Origin: Hordeum vulgare subsp. vulgare
Taxonomy: Eukaryota > Streptophyta > Magnoliopsida > Poales > Poaceae
Length of the DNA: 64,000 bases
NCBI RefSeq assembly: GCF_904849725.1
Contig: NC_058520.1
Span: 534,306,083 to 534,370,082, forward strand
Direction of reading: 5' to 3'
The first letter of the stretch is position 1. Every line of letters begins with the position of its first letter. Under the pieces are notes generated by a model that was not told the origin of the DNA, searched no databases, and saw only the letters and a program-made list of their open reading frames with translations. The position numbers and the translations under genes were made by a program. Of this stretch, positions 45,847-56,743 are shown piece by piece.

Positions 45847-47464
45847 TGATACGTCTCAAACGTATCTATAATTTTTTATGGTTTCATGTTGTTACCTTGT
45901 CATCTTTGGATGTTTTATGTATCTTTTATATCTTTTTTGGGACTAACTTATTAATTCAGTGCCAAGTGCCAGTTCCTGTTTTTTCTGTGTTTTTGGCTCT
46001 TTTCAGATCTAATTTTGGAACGGAGTCCAAACGGAATAAAATCCCTGAAATGATTTTATCCCAAACGAAAGAAGATCAAGGGGCTTGTGGGCCAAGCCAG
46101 GAGGGCTACAGGGAGCCCACAAGCCTCCACTCCGCCACCAGGGGCGGCGGTGGGCAGGCTTGTGGCCTCCCTGGCGCCCCCCCTGACCTAGATCCTTCGC
46201 CTATATATTCCCTAAAATACAAAAAACAATCAAGGGATCCATGAAAATACTTTTCCGCCGCCGCAAGCCTCCGTTTCCGCGAGATCTCATATGGAGACCC
46301 TTCCCGGTGCCCTGCCGGAGGGGACTTTGGAGTTGGAGGGCTTCTACATCAACATCATGGCCCCTCCAATGACTCGTGAGTAGTTCACTTCAGACCTACG
46401 GGTCCGTAGTTAGTAGCTAGATGGCTTCTCCTCTCTCTTGGATCTACAATACAAAGTTCTCCATGATCTTCATGGAGATCTATCCGATGTAATCTTCTTT
46501 GGCGGTGTGTTTGTCGAGATCCGATGAATTGTGGATTTGTGATCAGATTCTCTATGATATATATTTGAGTCTTTGCTGATTTCTTATATGCATGATTTGA
46601 TATCCTTGTAAGTCTCTCCGAGTATTGGGTTTTGTTTGGCCAACTAGATCTATGATTCTTGCAATGCGAGAAGTGCTTGGTTTTGGGTTCTTACCGTGTG
46701 CTGACCTTTCCGAGTGACAGTAGGGGAAGCAAGGCACACATCGAGTAGTTGCCATCAAGGGTAACAAGGTGGGCTCTGTCGTAGATATGAGATTGTCCAT
46801 CTACATCATGTCATCTTGCTTAAGGCATTACTCTATTCTTTTGGACATAATACACTAGATGCATGCTGGATAGCGGTCGACGTGTGGAGGAATAGTAGTA
46901 GATGCAGAAAGTATCGGTCTACTTGTTTTGGACGTGATGCCTATAGATATAATCATTGCCATAGATGACGTCACGACTTTGCGTGGTTCTATCAATTGCT
47001 CGACAGTAATTTTTTCACCCACCGTCTACTTGCTTTCATGAGAGAAGTCACTAGTAAACACTACGGCCCCCGGGTCTATTCACACCTACCGTTTCCACTT
47101 TCGCTTTTACTTTGCTTTGTTACTTTGTTGCTTTCAGTTCTCACTTGGCAAACAATCTATAAGGGATTGACAACCCCTTCATAGCGTTGGGAGCAGGTTC
47201 TTTGTGTTTGTGCAGGCACTTGTGATACTCCTTCACTGGATCGATACCTTGGTTCTCAAAACTGAGGGAAATACTTACCACCGCTGCGCTACATCACCCT
47301 TTCCGCTTCGAGGGAACACCAACGCAAGGCTCCAAGGCCACGGGGGAAATCCTTTGCATATTTGCCTGGGAAGTCCCTTAAGTTGTAGCCGTAGCAGAAG
47401 GATTCCTCGTGCCGTCAACACACCTATTTCTGGCGCCGTTGGAAGGTCTTTTGTTGAAGTAGCA
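45847..47464 (+). repeat. Non-autonomous Gypsy 5' LTR
   Basis: TGATACGTCTCAAACG start; end ...GAAGTAGCA at 47464. It includes a 68-bp extension past the family's usual end (GTAGCA at 47396) that contains a PBS-like remnant at 47431-47446. Confidence 0.9.
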
Positions 47465-47474
47465 GAAGTATTTC

Positions 47475-47492
47475 TGGCGCCGTTGCCGGGGA
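47475..47492 (+). other. Primer-binding site (TGGCGCCGTTGCCGGGGA)
   Basis: Ten bases after the 5' LTR. The sequence is the type used by Athila/Tat Gypsy elements of cereals. Confidence 0.85.
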
Positions 47493-47702
47493 AGGAGAGA
47501 TCTATCCAAGTAGGTCTCACAAACTCATCTCCTGCATTTAATTTTTTGCCAGTTGCCTCTCGTTTTCCTCTCCCCCACTTCACATTTGCCGTTTTCATTT
47601 GCCTTTCTCCTTTGCCATTTTCACTTGCCTTTCTCCGTTGTCGTCTTCTTTTGCCCGTTTCACTCTCTCTTCCTGCTCGTTTGTGTGTGAGATAGTCCAT
47701 CA

Positions 47703-48378
47703 ATGGCTAGACCCACCACTCCAAACGATACTCCTGAGAATGATGTTATCAATTTCAGGCAGAATGAGGAAGAAAATTTAAAGGACGCTTGGTACAGGAT
47801 TTGCAATGCTCAAAGTAGATCTACTCGTAAGCAATCCACTACCGTCCTCCTTCGCAGTTTCTATGTTGGGATTTCTCCTTGGAATAGGTACATCCTTGAT
47901 ACCATTGTAGGCAGGAATTTTCTGGGGAGCCATACTGTTGACTCCTATGGAGCTATCATGAATTTGGTAGGCTCACCCCCGCTCATGGTTAATGGAACTA
48001 CCTTGACATTGGAACACGTGATGCAAAGGCTTGACGCTATTGAAAACAAAATTGCCACAGTTGACCTTATTGCGGGTTTGGATAGAAATATCCACAATAA
48101 AAATTACTCAGTACGGGGGGAATTTTTTGAAAAATTTAAGGGAGAAGGAACTTATAGTTAATGACTCCTCTAGAATTGGCAAATTAGAAGATGTCATAAC
48201 CAACTTGGGTTCCGCTTTTGCCGCTCTGCAAAATACTCCAAATCTCACTCTCAAAAAGACCGTCAAGTCTGTTTTTGTTCCTAAAGCTAGTGGTGAGTCA
48301 TCCAATAAATATGAAGATCTTAAGATGATAAATGATCACACTACTTATGGTTTGAGCACCAAATATGACTATACGTGA
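47703..48378 (+). pseudogene. Athila-type gag fragment with frameshift
   Basis: The first frame (47703-48161, 152 residues, starting MARPTTPNDTPENDVINF) carries the Gypsy gag signature EENLKDAWYRICNA, then LLRSFYVGISPWNRYILDTI and LTLEHVMQRLDAIENK. A frameshift in the homopolymer-rich stretch 48113-48140 moves the reading to a second frame that continues (SSRIGKLEDVITNLGSAFAA) to the stop at 48378. Total about 225 residues against 400 or more for a full gag; no zinc knuckle or protease follows. The start is the first ATG after a pyrimidine-rich leader. It probably served as a partial or dominant gag, or is only a remnant. Confidence 0.8.
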
Positions 48379-49030
48379 TTCCATCAGCTTTTGCCTAGCT
48401 AAGGGCGTTAAACAAAAGCGCTTATTGGGAGGGAATCCAACGAATCTATCCTTTTTTCTTTCTGTTTTGTGTTTTCCACACTTTCTTAATTCTGTTATGA
48501 TTGTGTTTTTTGTGTTTCTTTTTGCGTTTGTGCCAAGCAAAACCGTTATGATTAGTCTTGGGGATGATCGTTTGGTCATGCAGGAAAAGACAAAAACTTT
48601 CTGCTCACAAAAAGAATTTTCATTTTTTTCTGTAAGAGATTTTGAGTTGATTCTTTTTTCTGCTGATTGCTACGCAAATTCTTCGGACTTTCGTAAGTTT
48701 TCAGAATTTCTGAGGTACCAGAAGTATACAAAATATACAGATTGCTACAGAGTGGTCTGCTGTTAACAGATTCTGTTTTTTGTTGTGTTGGTTGCTTATT
48801 TTGATGAAACTATGGATAGTATCGGGGGGTATTAGCCATGGAAGATTGAAAATACAGTAACCCAACATCAGCATAAGTAGAATTTAAGTTTTCTACAGTA
48901 CCTAAGGAAGTGGTGGTTTGCTTTCTCATACTAATGTTATCACGAGTTTCTCTTTAAGTTTCGTGTTGTGAAGTTTTCATGTTTTGGGTGAAGTTCTTAT
49001 GGACAAAGAGATAAAGAGTGGCAAGAGCTC

Positions 49031-51057
49031 AAGCTTGGGGATGCCCAAGGCACCCCAAGAGATTCGAGGATGCCATAAAAGCCTAAGCTTGGGGATGCAC
49101 CGGGAAGGCATCCCCTCTCTCGTCTTCAATCCATCGGTAACGTTACTTGGGGCTATATTTTTATTCACCACATGTTATGTGTTTTTGCTTGGAGGTTCTT
49201 GTATCGTAGGACTCTTTTATTTTTTTGTTGTGTCACAATCATCCTTGCTGCACACCTAGATAGAGAGACATGCACTCACCGTGATTTTGTCGAGCTTCAC
49301 TTATATCTTTTGGTAGACAATTCAGCTCACATGTGCTTCACTTATATCTTTTGAGCTAGATACTTTTGCTCTATGTGCTTCACTTATATCTTTTATAGCA
49401 CAACGGTGCGTGGCTTGGTAGTTGATCTATGCTTTGAAAGTAGTCTCAAAAGGGGTATTTATCCAAAGGGATACGAAAACTTCCACCTTCATGGGCATGG
49501 AATAGTTAGAGAAGTTTGATTCATCTCAATTAGTTTTGAGTTGTGGTTTTGGTAATATTGAAGTCATGCTAGTAAGGTGTTGTGGATCTAGAAATACTTG
49601 TGTTGAAGTTAGTGATTCCCGTAGCATGCAAGTATGGTGAACCGCTATGTGATGAAATCTGAGCATGATTAGTCTATTGATTGTCATCCTTTGCGTGGCG
49701 GTCGGGATCGCGCTTCGTACCTACCAACCCTTCCCCTAGGAGTATGCTTTGAATGCTTTGTTTCGATTACTAATAAAACTTTTGCAACAAGTATATGAGT
49801 TCTTCATGACTAATGTTGAGTCCATGGTTTAGATGCACTTTCACCTTCCACCATCACTATCATCTTAGTGTCGTGCAACTTTTGCCGGTGCACAAAACGC
49901 ACCATTAGCCTCCCCCAAAACAGCCACCATACCTACCTACTATGGCTTTTTCAAAGTCATTCCGAGATATATTGCCATGCAACTACCACCATGACATGTA
50001 CCACCACATCTACATTGCCATTGCATGATCATAAGATAGCTAGCATGATGTTTCCATTAATGTCTATGCCATGCTAGATCATTGCCATGGTACACTACCG
50101 AAGGCATTCCATATAGAGTCATCGTTGCTCTAAGTTTTGAGTTGGAAGTGTGATGATCATCATTGATGGAGCATTGTCCCATGTGAGGAAATAAAAGAGG
50201 CCAAAGAAGCCCACCAAAAAAAGAGGCCAAAGAGCCCACAAGAAAAATTAAAAAAAAATGAGAGAAAAAGAGAGAAGGGACAATGTTACCACTTTTCCAC
50301 ACTTGTGCATATTAAGCACCATGGTCTTCATGATTGAGAGTCTCTCGTTTTGTCACCACCATATAGCTAGTGGGAAATTTTCATTATATAACTTGGCTTG
50401 TATATTCCAATGATAGGCTTCCTCAAAATTGCCTTAGGTCTTCGTGAGCAAGCAAGTTGGATGCACACCCACTAGTTTTCTTTAAGAGCTTTCACGTACT
50501 TTTAGCTCTAGTGCATCATTTGTATGGCAATCCCTACTCATTCACATTGATATCTATTGATGAGCATCTCCACAGCTCATTGATATGCCTAGTTAATGTC
50601 ATCATCTTCTCCTTATTTTTGTCTTGCAACCTCCACCACACTCCACACCATCTATAGTGCTAAAACCATGGCTCACGCTCATGTATTGCGTGAGGGTTGA
50701 AAAGGTTTGAGAAAGTAAAGGTGTGAAACAATTACTTGGCCAATACCGGGGTTGTGCATGATTTAAATTCGTTGTGCAATGATGATAGAGCATAGCCAGA
50801 CTATATGCTTTTGTAGGGATAACTTTCTTTTGGCCTTGTTATTTTGAAAGTTCATGATTACCTTGCTAGTTTGCTTGAATTATTATTGTTTCCACGTCAA
50901 TAGCAAACTATTGTTTTGAATCTAATGGATCTGAACATTCACGTCACATAAGAGGAGTTACAAAGGACATCTATGCTAGGTAGCATGAAAACATCAAAAA
51001 TTCATTCTTTATCACTTCCCTACTCGAGGACGAGCAGGAGTTAAGCTTGGGGATGCT
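49031..51057 (+). repeat. Three copies of the AAGCTTGGGGATGC polypurine-type motif
   Basis: Exact copies at 49031-49044, 49085-49098 and 51043-51056. The last touches the 3' LTR and is the functional PPT; the first two lie about 2 kb upstream. Confidence 0.85.
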
Positions 51058-52675
51058 TGATACGTCTCAAACGTATCTATAATTTTTGATGGTTTCATGA
51101 TGTTATCTTGTCATATTTGGATGTTTTATGTACCTTTTATATCTTTTTTGGGACTAACTTATTAATTCAGTGCCAAGTGCGAGTTCCTGTTTTTTCTGTG
51201 TTTTTGGCTCTTTTCAGATCTGATTTTGAAACGGGGTCCAAACGGAATAAAATCCCCGAAATGATTTTTTCCCGAACGAAAGAAGATCAGGGGGCTTGTG
51301 GGCCAAGCCATGAGGGCTACAGGGAGCCCACAAGCCCCCACTCCGCCACCAGGGGGCGGTGGTGGGCAGGCTTGTGGCCTCCCTGGCGCCCCCCTGACCT
51401 AGATCCTTCGCCTATATATTCCCTAAAATACAGAAAAAAATCAAGGGATCCACGAAAATACTTTTCCGCCGCAGCAAGCTTCCGTTTCCGTGAGATCTCA
51501 TCTCGAGACCCTTCCCAGTGCCCTGTCGGAGGGGACATTGGATTTGGAGGGCTTCTACATCAACATCATCGCCCCTCCAATGACTCGTGAGTAGTTCACT
51601 TCAGACCTACGGGTCCGTAGTTAGTAGCTAGATGGCTTCTTCTCTTTCTTGGATCTTCAATAAAAAGTTCTCCATGATCTTCATGGAGATCTATCCGATG
51701 TAATCTGCTTTAGCGGTGTGTTTGTCGAGATCCGACGAATTGTGGATTTGTGATCAGATTATCTATGATATATATTTGAGTCTTTGCTGATTTCTTATAT
51801 GCATGATTTGATATCCTTGTAAGTCTCTCCAAGTCTTGGGTTTTGTTTGGCCAACTAGATCTATGATTCTTGCAATGGGAGAAGTGCTTGGTTTTGGGTT
51901 CTTACCGTGTGGTGACCTTTCCCAGTGATAGTAGGGGCAGCAAGGCACACATCGAGTAGTTGCCATCAAGGGTAACAAGGCGGGCTGTGTCGTAGATATG
52001 AGATTGTCCATCTACATCATGTCATCTTGCTTAAGGCGTTACTCTGTTCTTTTGGACTTAATACACTAGATGCATGCTGGATAGCGGTCCACGTGTGGAG
52101 TAATAGTAGTAGATGAAGAAAGTATTGGTCTACTTATTTTGGTCGTGATGCCTATAGATATAATCATTGCCATAGATGACGTCACGACTTTGCGCGGTTC
52201 TATCAATTGCCCGACAGTAATTTGTTCACCCACCGTCTAGTTGCTTTCATGAGAGAAGCCACTAGTAAACACTACGGCCCCCGGGTCTATTCACACCTAT
52301 CGTTTCCACTTTCGCTTTTACTTTGCTTTGTTACTTTGTTGCTTTCAGTTCTCACTTGGCAAACAATCTATAAGGGGTTGACAACCCCTTCATAGCGTTG
52401 GGAGCAGGTTCTTTGTGTTTGTGCAGGCACTTGTGATACTCCTTCACTGGATCGATACCTTGGTTCTCAAAACTGAGGGAAATACTTACCACCGCTGCGC
52501 TACATCACCCTTTCCGCTTCGAGGGAACACCAACGCAAGGCTCCAAGGCCGAGGGGGAAATCTTTTGCATATTTTCCTAGGAAGTCCCTTAAGGCGTAGC
52601 CGTAGCAGAAGGATTCCTGGTGCCATCAACACACCTATTTCTGGTGCCGTCGGAAGGTCTTTTGTTGCAGCAGCA
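51058..52675 (+). repeat. Non-autonomous Gypsy 3' LTR
   Basis: 1,618 bp, the same length as the 5' copy, including the same PBS remnant (52642-52657). Followed by the GCCGG duplication. Confidence 0.92.
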
Positions 52676-52993
52676 GCCGGTAGCCTGGGATAGCAAGGAT
52701 GGACGTCGTTCTTTTCTCGTTTGTTTTCGTCCGTAGTCGGACCCTACTCTTTTTCATGATGTTTATGTATTGTACTGATGTGAATCTGATGTAGCTTGTG
52801 GCGAGTGTAAGCCAATTCCATATACTCTTCTCTTAAGTACATGTACTTGTAACACTATCCATTCTTGCGAAACGACGATATGCGCTTCTATCCCTGTCGA
52901 GGCCCTCGTGCCAAAATAAGGATAGGATCGCATCTTCGGTGTTATATTGGTCCCCTACTCTTGTGGCTTATTAATAGTGGGTGCTAGCGAATC

Positions 52994-54059
52994 CTACATG
53001 GCGAGGCCACTACGAAGCTGGATGAGGCAACCGTCGGTGTTGGCAAAAGCCATGGTAGGTGAGGGCACAACTGAGTAGTCGATCGTGTAGATGTCGATGG
53101 GACTGATATCAAAATGGCTGGCGAAAGGGTCGGTGGTGTGGAGGATGTGTTGCGGGAACCAATGCTCAATGGGGTAGTCTTTCATGGCAAGGGTGGCAAG
53201 GTCACGGTGGGGGAAGAGGAAGTAGTTGCAATGTCTTTACGGCGGTTGAGGTAGACCATGTGATCACGACCTGGGAAAGGACCCTCATCCATCGTGCACT
53301 TGTGGCCAGCAGGGGTGGCAAATACGACCAGGCCGACGCAATTCTAGGTGGTGACCAGCACAAAAGGAGGGTTCCCAGCCTCCTTGTGGAAAGCGCGGTG
53401 CATGATGTTGGTCGGGTTGGCATCATGTGGGTTGATGTAGGCGTAGGTGAGGTTGTCGAAGTGCTCGAGCGGTACATAGGGCATGAAGACGTTGATGCAG
53501 TCCGGGCGGGAGGCAGACGGAGTTAAGTTGATGTCCGTCGAACCCTCGTCGGATTTTGTGGACTCGTCACTGGACACTAACTTCACCTCGTCTGGTTCCT
53601 CCTCATGTTCTTCGTCATTGGAGATGATGATGGCCGAGGATGGAGACATCGGGCGACAAAGGGGAACATGGGTGCTTCCAGCCAGAGCGGGAGGCGAGGC
53701 GGGGCGGGGAGGGACGGAGGCAGTTGCGGGGCCAAGGGTGCAGCGATGACCGACATATCGTCGAGGGGGATGAAGTCGGCCATGGTGTCTGAGCAAGGGG
53801 AAGGGAGAAGAGCGATAGAGTTAGACCATCAAGAGGGAAGGGACAAGAGAGGAATATCAAGGAACGAGGAGGGAAGCTTACATGAGCACTTTCGGTGAGC
53901 AGAAACCCAGCAGTTCCTACACCGAACCGGATCGCTGCAATGGTGGGCTTGGTGATCTAGGTCTAGACAGCAAAAACTATGCATGGAGAAGTTTGAAGGG
54001 AGGGGCTGCTTAAAAGGAGGAGGGGTAGCCGTTTGGAGCGCGGACCTAGCAAGGGTCAC
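52994..54059 (-). pseudogene. Broken zinc-knuckle gene fragment (grass CCHC family)
   Basis: Minus strand. Near 53980 a reading carries C-C-L-D-L-D-H-x5-C-x2-P-x-R-C-x2-C-x4-A-H-x4-C, a paired zinc-knuckle style seen in a large grass family of CCHC/DUF4283-like proteins. A second open stretch (53796-53344, 150 codons) has an acidic Ser/Glu tract, then YVPLEHFDNLTYAYINPHDA. It stops at a TAG within the CTAG at 53344-53347, continues in frame (NCVGLVVFATPAGHKCTMDE), and shifts frame near 53220 into DYPIEHWFPQHILHTTDPFA, ending at 52994. At least one stop and two frameshifts make it dead. Not a retroelement gag as far as I can see; the molecular function of the family is unclear. Confidence 0.6.
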
Positions 54060-54582
54060 GGGGTTTGCATGGGAGTGATCAAGAGTTGTATGCTAGCTAC
54101 TAAGTGTAATGGGAATCTATATTTAGGTCACGCTTGTATAGTGTGATCCAAACTGAGTAACATATGTTCGATGTGGCGAACAATTACTTGTGCATCCAAT
54201 TAGCAATAATCTATACATAATTGGATTAAATAAGAAGGGCTTGCAACTCAAAAGTCATAATCGCGTGAGCCACATTCAATTAGCAACAAATCTATACATA
54301 GTTGGATTAAATAAGCAGGGCTTGCAGCTCAAATGTCGTAATTGCTTGAGAGAATAAGAGAGTGTATTCCACCTTTGTTTGTACAGCCAACAATTTGCAC
54401 TTGCTTCAGCTTGAGTTAGCATCAACAAGTTGATATATGCCATTATGACTCAACTATAATCGAACTATTATAGGCACACGAGGGTTGTAGTTGTAAGAAT
54501 TTAAGTAATTAACGAATATAGTTTCCAACGCTGGATAACTTAAAGTATCAAACAAAATAAAGATCTCTTACATGGCAATATT
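54060..54582. repeat. Spacer with an imperfect tandem duplication of about 75 bp
   Basis: 'attagcaataatctatac' plus 'ggattaaataagaagggct' at about 54199-54275 is repeated as 'attagcaacaaatctatac' plus 'ggattaaataagcagggct' at about 54276-54350. Nothing else is recognised. Confidence 0.6.
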
Positions 54583-54900
54583 GGGCCCCTCCCAATGCTC
54601 CACCTTATACAGTTGCTAAGGCTGCCACGCAGGCAAAAAATATGAAGTGGCAAGGTAATTAAGAGCAGAGAAATGAGTTTGGTGACCCATGGAGAAAGAA
54701 TGACAAGCGTGTGAACCTAGGAAAAATTCTTAAATGAAGGAAGCCCACCAACGCATGAAGAACTTTCGTAGCTAAATCACTGAATGAAGGATGATTAGCT
54801 ACAACAAGTTAAGCTCCTCTGCATTGGAGTCTTTAGTTGCTAAACTTATTAATGTGCTTAGCACCTCATCTTAGCACCAATGCATTGTAAGTGGCCTTAT
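54583..54900. mobile_element. Possible MITE with imperfect terminal inverted repeats
   Basis: The left end GGGCCCCTCCCAATGC and the complement of the right end AGGCCACTTACAATGC agree at about 12 of 16 positions; size about 320 bp and non-coding, PIF/Harbinger-like in style. No clean TTA duplication was found, so the call is tentative. Confidence 0.35.
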
Positions 54901-55870
54901 GGACCAAATAGGTAGATGTATAAAACATTTAAATTAACCAACGTCTCCGAAAAAACATCAAGAAAAGCTGCTTGGTTCATTTGGCCATTCGTAGAGCACA
55001 CAAAATAAATAAGTAAATAAATGATTGCAAGCTGCAACAAGTGGAATAAGATCACTAACGTAGATTACTTTAGCTAAATTGGGTCTAAGTCGTGGAATAT
55101 GAACTATGTGGACACATTGGCTTTATTTTTAGGACAATGCCTAGTAGACCAATCCACGATGTTGCACCATCGACGTAATCAAAAGACGTCACGCAATTGA
55201 GGTTGCACACCACCGCACACCACCTATGTCGAGGATACATTAGAAAGAGCATGCAAAGCAGAGACGACACCATTACACCTGTGTGTCGTCGCCATAGATG
55301 CAGGGCATTGTCCAGCAAATACACGCGAAGGAGCACTCGAGCACTAACACCGTCGAAAAAGGGCACAAAACCATCGTCGACCCCAAGTCGGCCACACCAC
55401 GACCATCACCATCCACACTCCACCACCAACATGGTGCCTTTTGGCCCCAGCATGGAGTATTGATGGAGGAGACTATCAGATGATTCATTTTGCAAAATCA
55501 TTATTGGAACAACACTTCATGTTTGTGATGAAAACCCTTGTCCTCACCATTATTGATCAGGCTCGGCAGTGAAGAATTTGTGTTTCTACTTTGTTGAAGG
55601 CGTTGGTGACGGTCTTCATTGGTGACCAAGATGAAAATCCTTGTCTAGGCCCTCTTCGGTCGGGCGTGGCAACCATTATGTAAGGATGTTTATCCCTTCT
55701 AGAATGTATTGTCGTGAAAGAAGTCGACTTAGTCATATGTGTCAATTTTATATCTTGTAATGGTTAAGTTATGCTTGCCATTGTTTTGTACTCTATCAAA
55801 TATTAATAAAAATGATTGTGTGGATTGTATTAATGCAGGAGGGGGATTAACCTCCTTCGTGAGCACTTGG
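54901..55870 (+). mobile_element. Spacer ending in a LINE-like tail
   Basis: 54901-55500 shows no supported gene. From about 55500 the text (repeated 'aaaacccttgtc' and 'gaaaatccttgtc' phrases) and the end 'aataaaaatgattgtgtgga' followed by 'aggagggggattaacctcc' resemble a degraded grass LINE 3' end. Confidence 0.4.
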
Positions 55871-56743
55871 TTACCAGTAATAGTCATGGTCTCCAAGACG
55901 ATGCCTCCAAGGAGGTTGCAACATACATGACAATGTCATTGCCCAATCTAGCAAAACCAGATTTTGGTATTTGCAGAAATCACCAGACTAAAGGGGTTTG
56001 GGTGGACCCAACTCCTCTACAACACCCCAAGAAGGAAAAGGACATCAAAAGGCACCGCCTTCACCGACACAATCGAAGTGTCCACAAGGATTTCACCCAA
56101 AGCGATACACGAAGGCCTCACCTCAAAATACAAAGATGTCGGCCACCTCCAATCACAGCTGCCAACCCTGGGTGGGGAGAGGAGCCATTATACCTTCACT
56201 GTGATATCCATGCAACAGGGTCTCCCGCGTGAAAGAAGCCGAGCGGAAAAAATCTCTCGAGTCGCCGCTCTCGTGTCGCTCATCCGGGCGACCGGGAGGA
56301 AACCCTAAAGCCCCTGGGTCGGCTCCTGTCCTCCTCGCGGGCGCCGGATAAAGCCCGGTCAGCGTCGGCGGTGGCAGGACCTCCTTCTCCCTCGACTGGT
56401 CACATCCAACGTGAGTGAGTCTCCTCGGCGGACAGCGGCATGCTGCAGTGGGGCACGTCGGCACAGACGCGGGAGACTACGGCGGGATCTGGTATGGCCG
56501 CGCACCGCGGTGTTTCCTCGTGGTCGGGTAGGGGGTAACTGTGGTGCTTGGTGGCGCGCCAATGGTGGCTGGGTGGTGTGGTGTGGCACGACAAGATATG
56601 GCCGTTAGTGCCTAGTATGGCGTGGGGCTAGCATCGATTCATGGTTTCCGGCCGTGGCGGTGGATCCCCTACAGTGTCTGGTTCTCGCCATGTCTAACCT
56701 ATTCTCATCATCTCGGTGCTTCGGGTGGGTTGTTAGTGTGGAC

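Larger units (their letters stand above)
45847..52675 (+). mobile_element. Complete non-autonomous Athila-type Gypsy element, TSD GCCGG
   Basis: Two 1,618-bp LTRs, PBS, a gag-like ORF, no pol, and a PPT. TSD GCCGG at 45842-45846 and 52676-52680. Total 6,829 bp. By eye about 32 differences in the first about 545 bp of the LTRs (about 6 percent), so it is not recent. It must depend on proteins of an autonomous relative. The internal region 48380-51030 holds no recognisable coding sequence; small ORFs there are not supported. Confidence 0.93.
41359..52946 (+). mobile_element. Sukkula-like LARD solo LTR
   Basis: Starts TGTGACAGCCCGAGACC at 41359 and ends near 52946 in 'gataggatcgcatcttcggt' plus gttata, closely resembling the known Sukkula LTR end. 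Flanks GTGGT (41354-41358) and TTGGT (52947-52951) agree at four of five bases, a worn TSD. After removing the nested Gypsy element and its TSD copy the LTR is about 4.75 kb, fitting the very long LTRs of LARDs. It has no protein-coding domain. Its right 270 bp (52676-52946) lie beyond the nested element. Confidence 0.75.
40600..52973. mobile_element. Unassigned common Triticeae repeat, split by the Sukkula-like LTR
   Basis: Left part about 40600-41358, right part 52947-52973. The left part has the stretches 'agtttgaggagttcatgtat', 'aaaaggaggccttaata' and 'caggtgtggttgaa', and the joined end reads like a (C)CCCTATACTTGTGGGTTATCA-type terminus (TTATTA here at 52973). I recognise this as abundant in wheat-type genomes but cannot assign the family; the left limit is approximate. 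Confidence 0.5.

Noticed and set aside
45774..46244. 156-codon ORF crossing the start of the Gypsy 5' LTR (and its copy at 51108-51590)
   Set aside because: It repeats in both LTR copies, crosses the insertion boundary at 45847 and has no domain.
47204..47695. 163-codon ORF spanning LTR end, PBS and leader
   Set aside because: It crosses the LTR boundary and the PBS, which cannot be coding in a functional element.
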